A stretch of DNA of 64,000 nucleotides from Actinophytocola sp036555685 (GTDB lineage: Bacteria > Actinomycetota > Actinomycetes > Mycobacteriales > Pseudonocardiaceae), in NCBI RefSeq assembly GCF_036555685.1, contig NZ_DATBKY010000315.1:1-64000 (forward strand), written 5' to 3'. The notes under the pieces are model-generated. The model worked only from the letters and a program-made list of their open reading frames with translations. It was not told the DNA's origin and ran no database searches. This document shows, one piece after another, positions 33,418 through 41,733 of the stretch; the first letter of the stretch is position 1; each line of letters opens with the position of its first letter. The translations under genes were made by a program, and so were the position numbers.

Positions 33418-34353
33418 GTGAGTGCGACCGAGTCGATCACCGTGCTCGTGCCCGACGAGCTGGGTGCCGAGGCGCTGTCCGGCATCGACGGCGTCCGGGC
33501 GCTCGTCTACGACGCCACCGATCCGGACAAACCTCTCCCACCCGGCGCCGCGGAGGCCGAGGTGCTCGTGCCGGGCTTCCTCGTCGAGACCGATCCCGCC
33601 GCGTTCGTCGACCGGCTGCCCAACCTGCGCCTCATCCAGCTGACGACCGCCGGCGCGGAGAACTGGATCGGCCGCATCCCGTCGCAGGTCATGCTGTCGA
33701 TCGCGCGCGGTGCGCACGGCGGCAGCACCGCGGAGTGGGCCCTCGGCGCGCTGATCGCCGTCTACCGCGAGCTGATCCCGTTCGACCGGCTGCGCGAGTC
33801 CCGCACCTGGGACCGGCACGCGACCGACACGTTGCAGGACAAGCGGGTCCTCGTGCTCGGCGCGGGCGACCTGGGCCGGCGGATGCGCACGCGGCTGGAG
33901 GCGAGCGACGCCACGGTCACGCTCGTCGGCACCACGGCCCGCGAGGGCGTGCACGGGATCGACGAGCTGCCGGCGCTGCTCGGTCAGCACGACGTCGTCG
34001 TGCTGATGGTGCCGCTCACCGACGCGACCACCGGACTCGTCGACGCGGAGTTCCTGGCCCGCATGCCGGACGGCGCGGTACTGGTGAACGCTGCGCGCGG
34101 CAAGGTCGTCGTCACCGACGCGCTGCTCGCGGAGCTGCAGCGCGGCCGGCTGCGGGCCGCGCTGGACGTCACCGATCCCGAGCCGCTGCCACCCGACCAT
34201 CCACTGTGGACGGCGCCGGGCCTGCTGCTCACCCCGCACGTCGCCGGCAGCGTGCACGGCTACGCGCGGCGCGCGTACGCCGTCGTGGCGGCCGAGATCG
34301 CGCGGTACGCCGCGGGCAAGGATCCCGAGAACTTGGTACACGGAGCGTATTGA
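33418..34353 (+). CDS. D-isomer-specific 2-hydroxyacid dehydrogenase
   Basis: 311 residues. Rossmann motif VLVLGAGDLGRRM (residues ~142-154) and catalytic triad regions: Arg in VNAARGKVV, Glu/Asp in LDVTDPEPLPPDHPL, His in LLTPHVAGSV. The family reduces 2-keto acids (glyoxylate/hydroxypyruvate) with NAD(P)H. GTG at 33418 is preferred over GTG 33409 because GAGAGGGTGGG is well placed. Divergent from the lipoprotein with only 52 bases between. Confidence 0.9.
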   Translation: MSATESITVLVPDELGAEALSGIDGVRALVYDATDPDKPLPPGAAEAEVLVPGFLVETDPAAFVDRLPNLRLIQLTTAGAENWIGRIPSQVMLSIARGAHGGSTAEWALGALIAVYRELIPFDRLRESRTWDRHATDTLQDKRVLVLGAGDLGRRMRTRLEASDATVTLVGTTAREGVHGIDELPALLGQHDVVVLMVPLTDATTGLVDAEFLARMPDGAVLVNAARGKVVVTDALLAELQRGRLRAALDVTDPEPLPPDHPLWTAPGLLLTPHVAGSVHGYARRAYAVVAAEIARYAAGKDPENLVHGAY

Positions 34354-34401
34354 TTCCGTGTAGCTGTGTATACGGTCCGCAGATGGCCTACTCTGCGCTG
34401 G

Positions 34402-35106
34402 GTGACGACTGACGACAACCGCTCTCGGGCTGCGGGCGGTTACTCAGATAGCGGCCTGTTCGATCGCGAGAAGGACGGCGACTTCGGTCGTAGATCGGAC
34501 GCGGAGTTCGACGAGGCTGGTTACTCCAGTCAGCAGACCACGGTGCTGTCCGGCTCCGGCGGCGGTTTCGACAGCGATTTCGACTCCGATTTCGGCGAGG
34601 AGCCGGTCCGGCGGACCGCGTCCTGGCACGGTGGGCTGGACTTCGGCCTGCTCGTGCTGCGTCTGGTGCTGGGCGGGATGTTCGTCGCGCACGGCCTGGA
34701 CATGTTGTTCGGCTGGTTCGACGGCCTCGGTCGCGGCGGCACGCAGGACCTGCTCACCGGCTACGGCTTCCACGACGTGGGGATCCTCACCTGGGTCCTC
34801 TCGATCAGCGAGACCGCGGCCGGCGCGCTGCTCGTCCTCGGCCTGTTCACCCCCGCCGCCGCGGCGGCCATCCTCGCGATCATGGCGAACGTCATCGTCG
34901 TGAAGGGTGACTGGAGCCGGTTCCTCGGCAACGTCGAGCTCGAGATGATGTTCGCGGGCGCGTCGTTCGCCCTGCTTTTCACCGGCCCCGGCCGGATTTC
35001 GCTGGACCGGAACACGCCCTGGTTCCGCAGGGCGCCTGCCTTCGGTTTCGTGGGCCTGATCATCGCGGGTGGCGCAACCGCGGTGACCCTGCTCGTCTTC
35101 CGCTGA
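34402..35106 (+). CDS. DoxX-family membrane protein with acidic N-terminal tail
   Basis: 234 residues. The first ~85 residues are hydrophilic, Asp/Ser/Gly rich and probably disordered (GGGFDSDFDSDFGEEP). A DoxX domain with four helices follows: FGLLVLRLVLGGMFVAHGLDMLFGWF, WVLSISETAAGALLVLGLFTP, AAAILAIMANVIVVKG and FAGASFALLFTGPGRIS. DoxX proteins are quinone/thiol-redox or detoxification related. GTG at 34402 used; the extended upstream frame is less likely. Confidence 0.85.
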   Translation: MTTDDNRSRAAGGYSDSGLFDREKDGDFGRRSDAEFDEAGYSSQQTTVLSGSGGGFDSDFDSDFGEEPVRRTASWHGGLDFGLLVLRLVLGGMFVAHGLDMLFGWFDGLGRGGTQDLLTGYGFHDVGILTWVLSISETAAGALLVLGLFTPAAAAAILAIMANVIVVKGDWSRFLGNVELEMMFAGASFALLFTGPGRISLDRNTPWFRRAPAFGFVGLIIAGGATAVTLLVFR

Positions 35107-35128
35107 CGGCTGGGCGCAGGATGGACAC

Positions 35129-36361
35129 GTGCCATCCGCGCTTCCCGACGGCGACACCGCGCCAACCGACGGCCGGCTGCCCGACTCCGCCCTCCAGGGG
35201 CTCGGGCGCCGGCCGTTCGGCGTCTACGTGCACGTGCCGTTCTGCGCGACGCGCTGTGGTTACTGCGACTTCAACACCTACACGGCGGCGGAGCTCTCGT
35301 CCTCGCCCGCGTCCCCGGCGTCCTGGTTGGACGGTCTGCGGCGGGAGCTCTCGCTTGCCGCGTCGGTCCTGGGCTCGCCGCCCGCGGCCGACACCGTGTT
35401 CGTGGGCGGCGGGACGCCTTCGATGCTCGGCGCCGGCGGTCTCGCGTCGGTCCTCGACGCGGTGCGGTCCTCGTTCGGGCTCGCGGCCGACGCCGAGGTG
35501 ACGACGGAGTCGAACCCCGAGTCCACGTCGCCGGACTTCTTCGAAGGCATTCGCGAGGCCGGCTACACGCGGGTGTCGCTGGGCATGCAGTCCGCCGCGC
35601 CGCACGTGCTCGCCGTGCTGGACCGCACCCACACGCCGGGCCGGGCCGCGGCGGCCGCGCTGGAGGCCCGGTCGGCGGGCTTCGAGCACGTGAACCTGGA
35701 CCTGATCTACGGCACGCCGGGGGAGTCCGCCGCGGATCTGTCCGCGTCCCTGGACGCCGTCCTTGCGGCGGGCGTGGACCATGTGTCGGCGTACGCGCTG
35801 ATCGTCGAGGCGGGGACCGCCCTGGCCCGCCGCATCGCCCGCGGCGAGCTGCCCGCGCCGGATGACGACGTCCTCGCCGACCGCTACGAACAGGTCGACG
35901 CCGTGCTGTCGGCCGCCGGCCTGCACTGGTACGAGGTGTCGAACTGGGCGCCGGCTCCCGCGGCGTGGTGCCGCCACAACATGGGCTACTGGCACGGCGC
36001 GGACTGGTGGGGTGCCGGCCCCGGGGCCCACAGCCACGTGGGCGGCGTGCGCTGGTGGAACGTGAAGCACCCGGCCAGGTACGCGTCCCTGCTGGCGGCC
36101 GGCTCGTCACCCGCCGCCGCGCGCGAGGTCCTGTCTACTTCGGACCGCCGGCTGGAGCGGGTCATGCTGGAGCTCCGCCTGGTGGACGGCCTGATCGTGG
36201 ACGCCCTGTCCCCGGCGGCGCGGGCCGAGGCCGGCCTGCTGGCGGAGGAAGGCCTGCTCGACGCGGCGGCCCTGAAGGGCGTGCACGGCCGCTTCGGCCG
36301 CTGCGTGCTGACACTGCGGGGCCGCCTGCTCGCGGACGCGGTGGTCCGCCGCCTCACCTAG
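35129..36361 (+). CDS. hemW: HemW, radical SAM heme chaperone
   Basis: 410 residues. Radical SAM cluster motif CATRCGYCDF at ~residues 38-47, GGGTPSML (SAM contact), NPEST, SLGMQS, LDLIYGTPGES. C-terminal HemN-like domain. The PFCATRCGYC signature without the extra N-terminal Cys of true HemN supports HemW, which delivers heme. GTG start. In many actinobacteria hemW lies just upstream of hrcA-dnaJ; here ~7 kb of accessory genes separate them. Confidence 0.93.
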   Translation: MPSALPDGDTAPTDGRLPDSALQGLGRRPFGVYVHVPFCATRCGYCDFNTYTAAELSSSPASPASWLDGLRRELSLAASVLGSPPAADTVFVGGGTPSMLGAGGLASVLDAVRSSFGLAADAEVTTESNPESTSPDFFEGIREAGYTRVSLGMQSAAPHVLAVLDRTHTPGRAAAAALEARSAGFEHVNLDLIYGTPGESAADLSASLDAVLAAGVDHVSAYALIVEAGTALARRIARGELPAPDDDVLADRYEQVDAVLSAAGLHWYEVSNWAPAPAAWCRHNMGYWHGADWWGAGPGAHSHVGGVRWWNVKHPARYASLLAAGSSPAAAREVLSTSDRRLERVMLELRLVDGLIVDALSPAARAEAGLLAEEGLLDAAALKGVHGRFGRCVLTLRGRLLADAVVRRLT

Positions 36362-36675
36362 CCACCGGCGGCCGCGTGCGCCCGCCGTGCCAGCTTGACG
36401 AGCGCTTCCGCCGCGCGGCCGGACTTCCTGACCTCGTCGGCCGTCATGCGGGAATGGCTGTACTCGCTTCGCGTCTTCATGCCGAGCAGCACGCTTGGGT
36501 GCTTCGCAGCCTCGTTGTCTACCGTTCTCAGCATGCGGACGGCCTCGGCGTGGTTATCGCCTTTCGGGTACTCGCCGAGACTGGCGCAGCAGATCACGTC
36601 AGACGCGGCTATGCCGGCGAGGACACACAAAGCTACATATGTATCTCCGCCATTGTCGCAGCGGCGGGTCCGCAT
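36358..36675 (-). CDS. HEPN-domain protein (putative toxin of an MNT/HEPN pair)
   Basis: 105 residues from the ATG at 36675, or 118 from ATG 36714, which overlaps the upstream gene. All-helical. The region AGIAASDVICCASLGEYPKGDNHAEAVRMLRTVD matches actinobacterial HEPN proteins paired with MNT nucleotidyltransferases. An R-x4-H motif (RSEYSH), the RNase hallmark of HEPN toxins, lies near the C-terminus. The base composition is lower in GC than the flanks. Its partner gene has lost its catalytic core. Activity not certain. Tail overlaps hemW's stop. Confidence 0.65.
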   Translation of the reverse strand: MRTRRCDNGGDTYVALCVLAGIAASDVICCASLGEYPKGDNHAEAVRMLRTVDNEAAKHPSVLLGMKTRSEYSHSRMTADEVRKSGRAAEALVKLARRAHAAAGG

Positions 36676-36680
36676 GTTAG

Positions 36681-37073
36681 TTAGGTGTTCCTGTTCATTT
36701 GTTTCTTCAACCATGTCGCCGAGCCAGCCAGCGTCAGCCCCTCAACAAGTACCTCCCGCAGAACCTTCGCGTGGAGGCCATATCCCAATACCGCCGCGTA
36801 CTTTGGCCTGACTTTCCATGCGGAGATTCTATCGGCGAGGTGCTCAAGCAATTCATTCTGAAGTCCGGCGAGGCTTACAATATACTCCGCGGCAAGATGA
36901 GAGCGATTCAGCTGATAGCTATGAGCATTGCCTACCTTTGTGGACAAGACAATGCCTTGCTTGGTCAGGCGCCGGAGCACTCTCCGGATGCCCTCTTCGG
37001 AGGGACTATTCAACACCCGATGTAGTTGGCCAGTTGTGAAGCCCGCTGTACTTCTCGCGAGCACGGCAAGCAC
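36681..37073 (-). pseudogene. wHTH-MNT nucleotidyltransferase antitoxin, catalytic core deleted
   Basis: The open frame encodes 130 residues: winged helix (LARSTAGFTTGQLHRVLNSPSEEGIRRVLRRLTKQGIVLSTKVG), the linker LAGLQNELLEHLADRISAWKVRPKYAAVLG, then directly the C-terminal tail VLREVLVEGLTLAGSATWLKK. The expected GS-x-x-x-R-G and D-x-D nucleotidyltransferase motifs between them are missing, an in-frame loss of roughly 50-100 codons. Coding similarity also extends upstream of the GTG (PTLDGDVLAVLA) with no start codon after an in-frame TGA. So the gene looks eroded at its 5' end too. GC content is noticeably lower than in neighbours. Confidence 0.65.
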
Positions 37074-37118
37074 GTCGCCGTCCAGCGTTGGAGTGACTGT
37101 GGCGAGCGGGTGGCGGTT

Positions 37119-37721
37119 TCAGGCGCGCAGGCCGGCCAGCATCCGGCTCATCACGTCCCGGTACTCCGCCTTGATCCGCGGCTGATCGTCCGCCGCCGCG
37201 CCCGCCAGCGCCTGTCCCGCCGCGCCCAGCATCCCGAAGGCGAGCTGCGTCGTGGTCTCCAGCGGAACCGGCGCCAGCGCGCCACTCTCGAGCAGCGCGC
37301 GGACGAACGACTCCACCATCCCGTACGCGTACTTCTGCTCCTCCTCGATCCAGCATGCCCAGCCGAGCGCCAGCGGGCCCTCCAGCCACACGATCCGCCC
37401 GTACACGGGGTCGCAGCACTGCTCCAGGAACTCGTCCAGCGCGAGCAGCGCGCTCTCCCACGCGTTCGCCCCCAGGGCGCCGGCCTTCGCGGCCGCGTCC
37501 ACCGCGTTCGTCTCCAGGCGGGCGAACACCGCCTCGAACAGCGCGCGCTTGCTCGAGAAGTGGTGGTACACCGCGCCCCGGCTGGCCCGGATGTCCGCGG
37601 CGACGTCCTCCAGCGACGTGCCCGAGAAGCCCAGCTCCGCGAAGCGCTTGGTGGCCGCGTCGAGGAGCGCCGCGCGGGTGGCTTCGGAGAACTCCTCGCG
37701 CCTGCTTTTCGCCGTTGACAT
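37119..37721 (-). CDS. TetR-family regulator beside cytochrome P450
   Basis: 200 residues. N-terminal HTH: AALLDAATKRFAELGFSGTSLEDVAADIRASRGAVYHHFSSKRALFEAVFARLE (residues ~16-66). The C-terminal domain has the conserved VYGRIVWLEGPLALGW block seen in QacR/YxaF-like regulators. ATG 37721 is preferred over ATG 37739, which sits in the palindromic operator. Divergent from the P450 gene; likely represses it and itself. Confidence 0.88.
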   Translation of the reverse strand: MSTAKSRREEFSEATRAALLDAATKRFAELGFSGTSLEDVAADIRASRGAVYHHFSSKRALFEAVFARLETNAVDAAAKAGALGANAWESALLALDEFLEQCCDPVYGRIVWLEGPLALGWACWIEEEQKYAYGMVESFVRALLESGALAPVPLETTTQLAFGMLGAAGQALAGAAADDQPRIKAEYRDVMSRMLAGLRA

Positions 37722-37752
37722 GCGCTGAGTATAAGACATACGCTGCGTATGT
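37718..37752. promoter_or_regulatory. TetR operator, 17-bp perfect palindrome plus degenerate copy
   Basis: ACATACGC-T-GCGTATGT at 37736-37752 is a perfect palindrome between the divergent TetR and P450 genes. A weaker copy, ACATGCGCTGAGTATA, starts at 37718 and covers the TetR start codon. Confidence 0.7.
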
Positions 37753-37816
37753 CACGAACGCGGAGTAGGTGAAGGTCGGGGTTCGCGGCGCGACATCGCC
37801 TGAGGAGGGGAATTCC

Positions 37817-39019
37817 ATGACGGAAGCGATGATCTTCAACCCGTTGCTGCCGGGGTTCGACGCGGATCCGTACCCGCACTACCGCGAGATGCGCGAGCTC
37901 GACCCGGTCCACGAACACCCGCTGGGGTTCTGGTTCCTGACCCGCTACGACGACGTGGCCCAGCTGCTGCGCTCCGGCCTGTCGGTCGAGGATCGCAGCC
38001 TCGCCGACGGGCCGATCGCCGACCAGTACCGGGCGTTCGCCGGCGAGCGGAACGCGATCACGCTGTCCATGTTGGACCGGGACCCGCCCGACCACACGCG
38101 GCTGCGCTCGCTCGTCGCGAAGGTGTTCACGCCGCGGTCGGTCGCCGCGCTGGAGCCGATGGTCGCGGGGCTGGTCGACGAGGCACTGAACCGGATCGCC
38201 GACGGCAAGCACGTGGACCTCGTCGACGAGCTCGCCTTCCCGCTGCCGTTCGCGGTGATCTCGAGGATGCTCGGCACCCCGCCTACCGATCACGTGCGGC
38301 TGCGCGAGCTGACCGGCACGCTGGTGCGCTCGCTCGAGGTCGTGACCGATCCGGAGGTCCTCAAGGCGATCGCCGACGCCGAGGTTCAGCTGGCCGGCAT
38401 GACCGAGGAGATCATCGCCTGGAAGCGCGCGAACCCCGCCGACGACCTGCTGACCGCGCTGATCCAGGCCGAGGAGGACGGCGACAAGCTGACCGACGAC
38501 GAGCTGGTGGCCCAGGTGCTGCTGCTGTACGTCGCCGGCCACGAGACGACGGTCAACCTGATCGCGAACGGCGTCGTCGCGCTGCTGCGCCACCCCGGCC
38601 AGCTCGCCGCGCTGCGGGCCGACCCGGAGCTCGCCGGGGGAGCGGTCGAGGAGTTCCTGCGCTATGACAGCCCGGTGCAGCAGACCCGCCGGATCACCAC
38701 CGCGCCGTACCCGTTGCGCGGCAAGGAGATCCCGGCCGGCCAGTTCGTCATCGCGTGCCTGGGCGCGGCCAACCGCGATCCGGACTTCTGGGGCCCGGAC
38801 GCCGACGAGCTGCGCATCGACCGCCCGGACGCGCACCGGCACGTGTCGTTCGGCGCCGGCCCGCACCACTGCCTCGGCGCGGCGCTGGCCAGGCTGGAGG
38901 GCAAGGTCGCGTTCAGCAACCTCGTGACGCGCTTCCCGAACCTGGCCCTGGACGGCGAGGTCACCTGGAACGGCCGCCTCAACCTCCGCGGCGCCAGCTC
39001 GGTGCCGATCAGCGTGTGA
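37817..39019 (+). CDS. Cytochrome P450
   Basis: 400 residues, soluble bacterial P450 (CYP105/107-like size). I-helix oxygen-activation motif AGHETT (~residue 240), K-helix ExxR in EEFLRYDS/QQTRRI region, and heme-binding loop FGAGPHHCLGAALA with the Cys ligand near residue 351. No ferredoxin gene adjacent. GGAGGGG 9 bases before the ATG. Under the divergent TetR with a palindromic operator; the substrate is unknown. Confidence 0.95.
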   Translation: MTEAMIFNPLLPGFDADPYPHYREMRELDPVHEHPLGFWFLTRYDDVAQLLRSGLSVEDRSLADGPIADQYRAFAGERNAITLSMLDRDPPDHTRLRSLVAKVFTPRSVAALEPMVAGLVDEALNRIADGKHVDLVDELAFPLPFAVISRMLGTPPTDHVRLRELTGTLVRSLEVVTDPEVLKAIADAEVQLAGMTEEIIAWKRANPADDLLTALIQAEEDGDKLTDDELVAQVLLLYVAGHETTVNLIANGVVALLRHPGQLAALRADPELAGGAVEEFLRYDSPVQQTRRITTAPYPLRGKEIPAGQFVIACLGAANRDPDFWGPDADELRIDRPDAHRHVSFGAGPHHCLGAALARLEGKVAFSNLVTRFPNLALDGEVTWNGRLNLRGASSVPISV

Positions 39020-39116
39020 GCTCCGCCGGCTCGCGGCATAGGTGGCACGCCCCGCTTCGGCACGCCGTCCCGCCGGGTGCTTGACGTGGGACTCGGGCAG
39101 GGCGCGCAGCTGCTCG

Positions 39117-39905
39117 TCAGCGCCGAAGCGTCGTCCGGACCGGCCGGTGGTCGGACGACTCGGTCGCCAGCACCGTGCTGCGAACCGGACGCAGGGCGGC
39201 CAGGACGTAGTCGATCCGCGCGGTCGGCGCATCGGCGGGGTGGGTGAAGCCGTCCCCCTGGCCCGCCGAGGCGAACGTGTCGGTCAGGATGGCCGTCAGC
39301 GTGGTGACTTCCGGCTTGTCCGGCGGCGCGTTCAGATCGCCGGTCAGCACCACCGGCTCCCGCGACGCCCGCACGTGCGACGCCACCTCGGTGGCCTGCA
39401 ACTCGCGGGCCACCGCGCTGTCGTGCTGGAAGTGGGTCGTCATGAAGCGCAGCCGATGGCCGTGCACGACCAGCACGGCCGACAGCAGCCCGCGCTGCTC
39501 CTCCGCCGGATCTCCCTTGGGCAGCAAGGTGTTCCGCCACGAGACGATCGGGTACCGGGACAGGATCGCCGTGCCGTACTGGCGCCGCGGTTCGCCCGGC
39601 GCGGGCGGCTCGAGGTCCAGGTTCGCCCCGAAGACCACGTGCATGCCCAGCCGACGGGACAGCTCCGCCGGTTCGTCGGTCCACGAGCTGCGGTCGCCGT
39701 AGTGCCGGTCGACCTCCTGCAGCCCCACCACGTCCGCGCCGGAGTCGCGGATCTCGGTGGCCAGGCGGTCGAGGTCGAACACGCCGTCGACGCCGGCCGC
39801 GTGGTGGATGTTGAACGAGAGGACGGTCACCGGCGGAGCCGGCGAGGCGGCGGCGGGTGTGGCGAGCGCGAGGGACACGGTCACGAGCAGCAGGGCACGG
39901 ATCAT
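39117..39905 (-). CDS. Secreted endonuclease/exonuclease/phosphatase-family protein
   Basis: 262 residues. Signal peptide residues 1-~23 ending ATPAAASP. EEP fold motifs: VLSFNIHHAAG, VGLQEVD (metal Glu), GTAILSRYPI, TTHFQHDS, LTGDLNAPPD and SDHRPVRTTL (catalytic His/Asp). Could be a DNase or phosphodiesterase/sphingomyelinase-like. ATG at 39905 gives a clean signal peptide. It lies 22 bases after the stop of the next upstream minus-strand gene, suggesting possible cotranscription. Confidence 0.85.
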   Translation of the reverse strand: MIRALLLVTVSLALATPAAASPAPPVTVLSFNIHHAAGVDGVFDLDRLATEIRDSGADVVGLQEVDRHYGDRSSWTDEPAELSRRLGMHVVFGANLDLEPPAPGEPRRQYGTAILSRYPIVSWRNTLLPKGDPAEEQRGLLSAVLVVHGHRLRFMTTHFQHDSAVARELQATEVASHVRASREPVVLTGDLNAPPDKPEVTTLTAILTDTFASAGQGDGFTHPADAPTARIDYVLAALRPVRSTVLATESSDHRPVRTTLRR

Positions 39906-39927
39906 GTTGGTATGCAACCACAAACGT

Positions 39928-40791
39928 TCAGCGGGCGACTGCCTCCACCGGGTTGCCGAGCGGCACGTCGGACACCGCGGACACCCACGCCACCAGCCGC
40001 GCGCGGTGTGCCGCCACGACCTCGGCGACGTACCGGTCCGGGTGGGGCTGGGCGGACGCGCCCGCCCGCCGCAGCTGCGCGAGGCTCACGCGCGTCAGGT
40101 CCCGGTAGCCGTGCCGTTCCAGCGCGGGTACCAGCACCTCGATGGCCGTGCCGGCGCTGGCCTGCAGCGACGGGTCGTGCGCCCAGATCCCGTACAGCCG
40201 GATCGCCAGCAACCGCAACGAGTTCCGGTTGACCGGAGCGGCACACGCCGACAACAGCAGCGCCTCCAGCAGCAGGAACTTCGTCGAGGGCGCCAGCTCG
40301 GGCAACCACTCGCCGTCGAGCGAGCGCGGCCAGTCCAGCGGCTGGCACGGGTCGAGCGTGCGGGCGTTGCGGCTCAGCAGCTCCGCCGCCACCAGCTGCG
40401 CGGACGGCGACGAGGACCGCAACGCCTCGTCGACGACGAGGATGGCGGTCTCGGTCGACACCTGCTGGCCCGGCCACAGGTCGACGAGCAGGATCACCGC
40501 CAGGTCCGCGCGGCCGGCCCGGGTCAGGGCCAGCAACGCGGCGGTGGTGGCTGCCGGCCGGTTCGGTGACGCGAGCAGCGTGCCGGCCTGCATCGCGGCG
40601 TCCAGCTCGAGGCGGCCACGCTCCCGGGAGCGCGCCTGCCACGTCACGAGGACACCCAGCAGCAGCGCGATCAGGCCCAGCAGCGCCACGATCGGTACCT
40701 CACCGCGAACGATCTGCCACGCGCCGAGACCGACGGTCGCAACGAAGATCAACGCACCGAGGAACCACAGTGCTTTCCGCGCTCTGCGCAC
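39928..40791 (-). CDS. Two-helix membrane protein with helical cytoplasmic domain
   Basis: 287 residues. Two N-terminal transmembrane helices (~residues 8-28 and 33-50), then a helical repeat-like soluble region (AATTAALLALTRAGRADLAVILLVDLW, PSAQLVAAELLSRNARTL, FLLLEALLLSACAAP). GTG at 40791 with GGGAGGTG 6-7 bases upstream. No family recognised. In the accessory island between hemW and hrcA. Confidence 0.72.
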   Translation of the reverse strand: MRRARKALWFLGALIFVATVGLGAWQIVRGEVPIVALLGLIALLLGVLVTWQARSRERGRLELDAAMQAGTLLASPNRPAATTAALLALTRAGRADLAVILLVDLWPGQQVSTETAILVVDEALRSSSPSAQLVAAELLSRNARTLDPCQPLDWPRSLDGEWLPELAPSTKFLLLEALLLSACAAPVNRNSLRLLAIRLYGIWAHDPSLQASAGTAIEVLVPALERHGYRDLTRVSLAQLRRAGASAQPHPDRYVAEVVAAHRARLVAWVSAVSDVPLGNPVEAVAR

Positions 40792-40849
40792 GCCCGCACC
40801 TCCCGCTTCGACCCCTCTACTGAGGGGGTCGCTCCAACAGTGCAGGAGT

Positions 40850-41398
40850 TACCGCCCGATCGCCGCCAAACCCGCGAGGACACGTCGAGACCGAACTCGA
40901 ACCGCTCCTCGGCCGGTGTGGACGCCGGCGTCGGGCCCAGCGTGATGAGGTTCGCGAACTCCGCGGACCTCTCCGCCATATAGGCCCCGATCCGCGCGCC
41001 GCGCCGGCTCCTCGGCGTCGACCTCGCCCGACCGGGCCAGGTCGACGCCGAGCTCACCTCGACCGCGAGCGCCGCGCACCACAGCCCGAGTGTGTCGAAG
41101 GCCAGCGGCGCGGGCCGGTCCGGCAGCTGTGCCCGCGCCACCTCGCGCAGCTGCTCCTGCCAGCGGCCGGGATCGGGCGCGGGTGGGGAATCGTGGCAAG
41201 CGGCCGGTCGAGCACCGGCTCGTGCGGCTCGGCCTTGTTCGCCGCGTGCGCGTACAGCGACGCCGTGCCCAGCACCTGGTCGCGCCGCATGCTCACCGAC
41301 TCCAGGTCGCCCTTGCCGAGCAGGTCCAGCGCCGTGTCGACGATCAGGTCCTCGCGCAGCGGCCGCCGGACGGGGCGCGACGAACGTGGCCAGGTCAT
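40850..41398 (-). pseudogene. Decayed TetR/AcrR regulator
   Basis: Starting at ATG 41398 one frame reads PVRRPLREDLIVDTALDLLGKGDLESVSMRRDQVLGTASLYAHAANKAEPHE, a clear TetR HTH. A second frame then continues with DPGRWQEQLREVARAQL, and a further shift reaches GARIGAYMAE and AEERFEFGLDV, typical TetR C-terminal blocks. Several conserved segments are missing, so at least two frameshifts plus an internal deletion occurred. Two or three matching operators survive upstream (41421-41449, 41564-41580). Confidence 0.75.
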
Positions 41399-41420
41399 GG
41401 CCGAACACGGCACCTGGTAC

Positions 41421-41449
41421 GAACACCGTTCGCGATGAGAACGGCGTTC
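41421..41449. promoter_or_regulatory. TetR operators left beside the decayed regulator
   Basis: GAACACCGTTC at 41421-41431 and GAACGGCGTTC at 41439-41449, centres 18 bp apart, just upstream of the decayed TetR start (41398). Both follow the GAAC-N3-GTTC pattern of AcrR-type operators. Confidence 0.55.
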
Positions 41450-41463
41450 GTGAAGAAGGGCAC

Positions 41464-41598
41464 CTGTCCACAACCCGCGCGGCTGTCCACAGCTTCGCGA
41501 GCGCGAGCCGGGATCGTCGGTGCGCGCCGGTAGCGTGGAATCGGGGGGCCCCCGGGACGGCGATTGAACGGACCGTTCAACCGGGCCGGTTGTCCACA
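41464..41598 (+). promoter_or_regulatory. Three DnaA-box-like 9-mers
   Basis: CTGTCCACA at 41464-41472, CTGTCCACA at 41483-41491 and the exact actinobacterial DnaA box TTGTCCACA at 41590-41598, all in one orientation, in the gene-free stretch before the XRE gene. This region is not an origin: no AT-rich element and no dnaA/dnaN nearby. Confidence 0.5.
41564..41580. promoter_or_regulatory. 17-bp perfect palindrome TTGAACGG-A-CCGTTCAA
   Basis: Perfect inverted repeat sharing half-sites with the GAAC/GTTC operators at 41421-41449. It lies 154 bases before the XRE gene and probably belonged to a TetR-controlled promoter. Confidence 0.55.
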
Positions 41599-41733
41599 GG
41601 CCCGCCAGGCGCGCCGAAATCGTCGGCGTGGCGGTGTACCGCGGGCCTCATCAACCGATCGAGTGGCGGGATCCCACTTCCCGCGTCGCACGGAGATGGT
41701 GGAACGACCTTCGTGCCGCGAAAGGAAGATCCC

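Noticed and set aside
33366..33485. 40-residue N-terminal extension of the lipoprotein
   Set aside because: It precedes a perfect signal peptide with lipobox and overlaps the divergent dehydrogenase start; internal ATG 33365 is the real start.
41464..41598. Possible replication origin from DnaA boxes
   Set aside because: Only three boxes, no AT-rich unwinding element, and no dnaA, dnaN or gyrase genes nearby.
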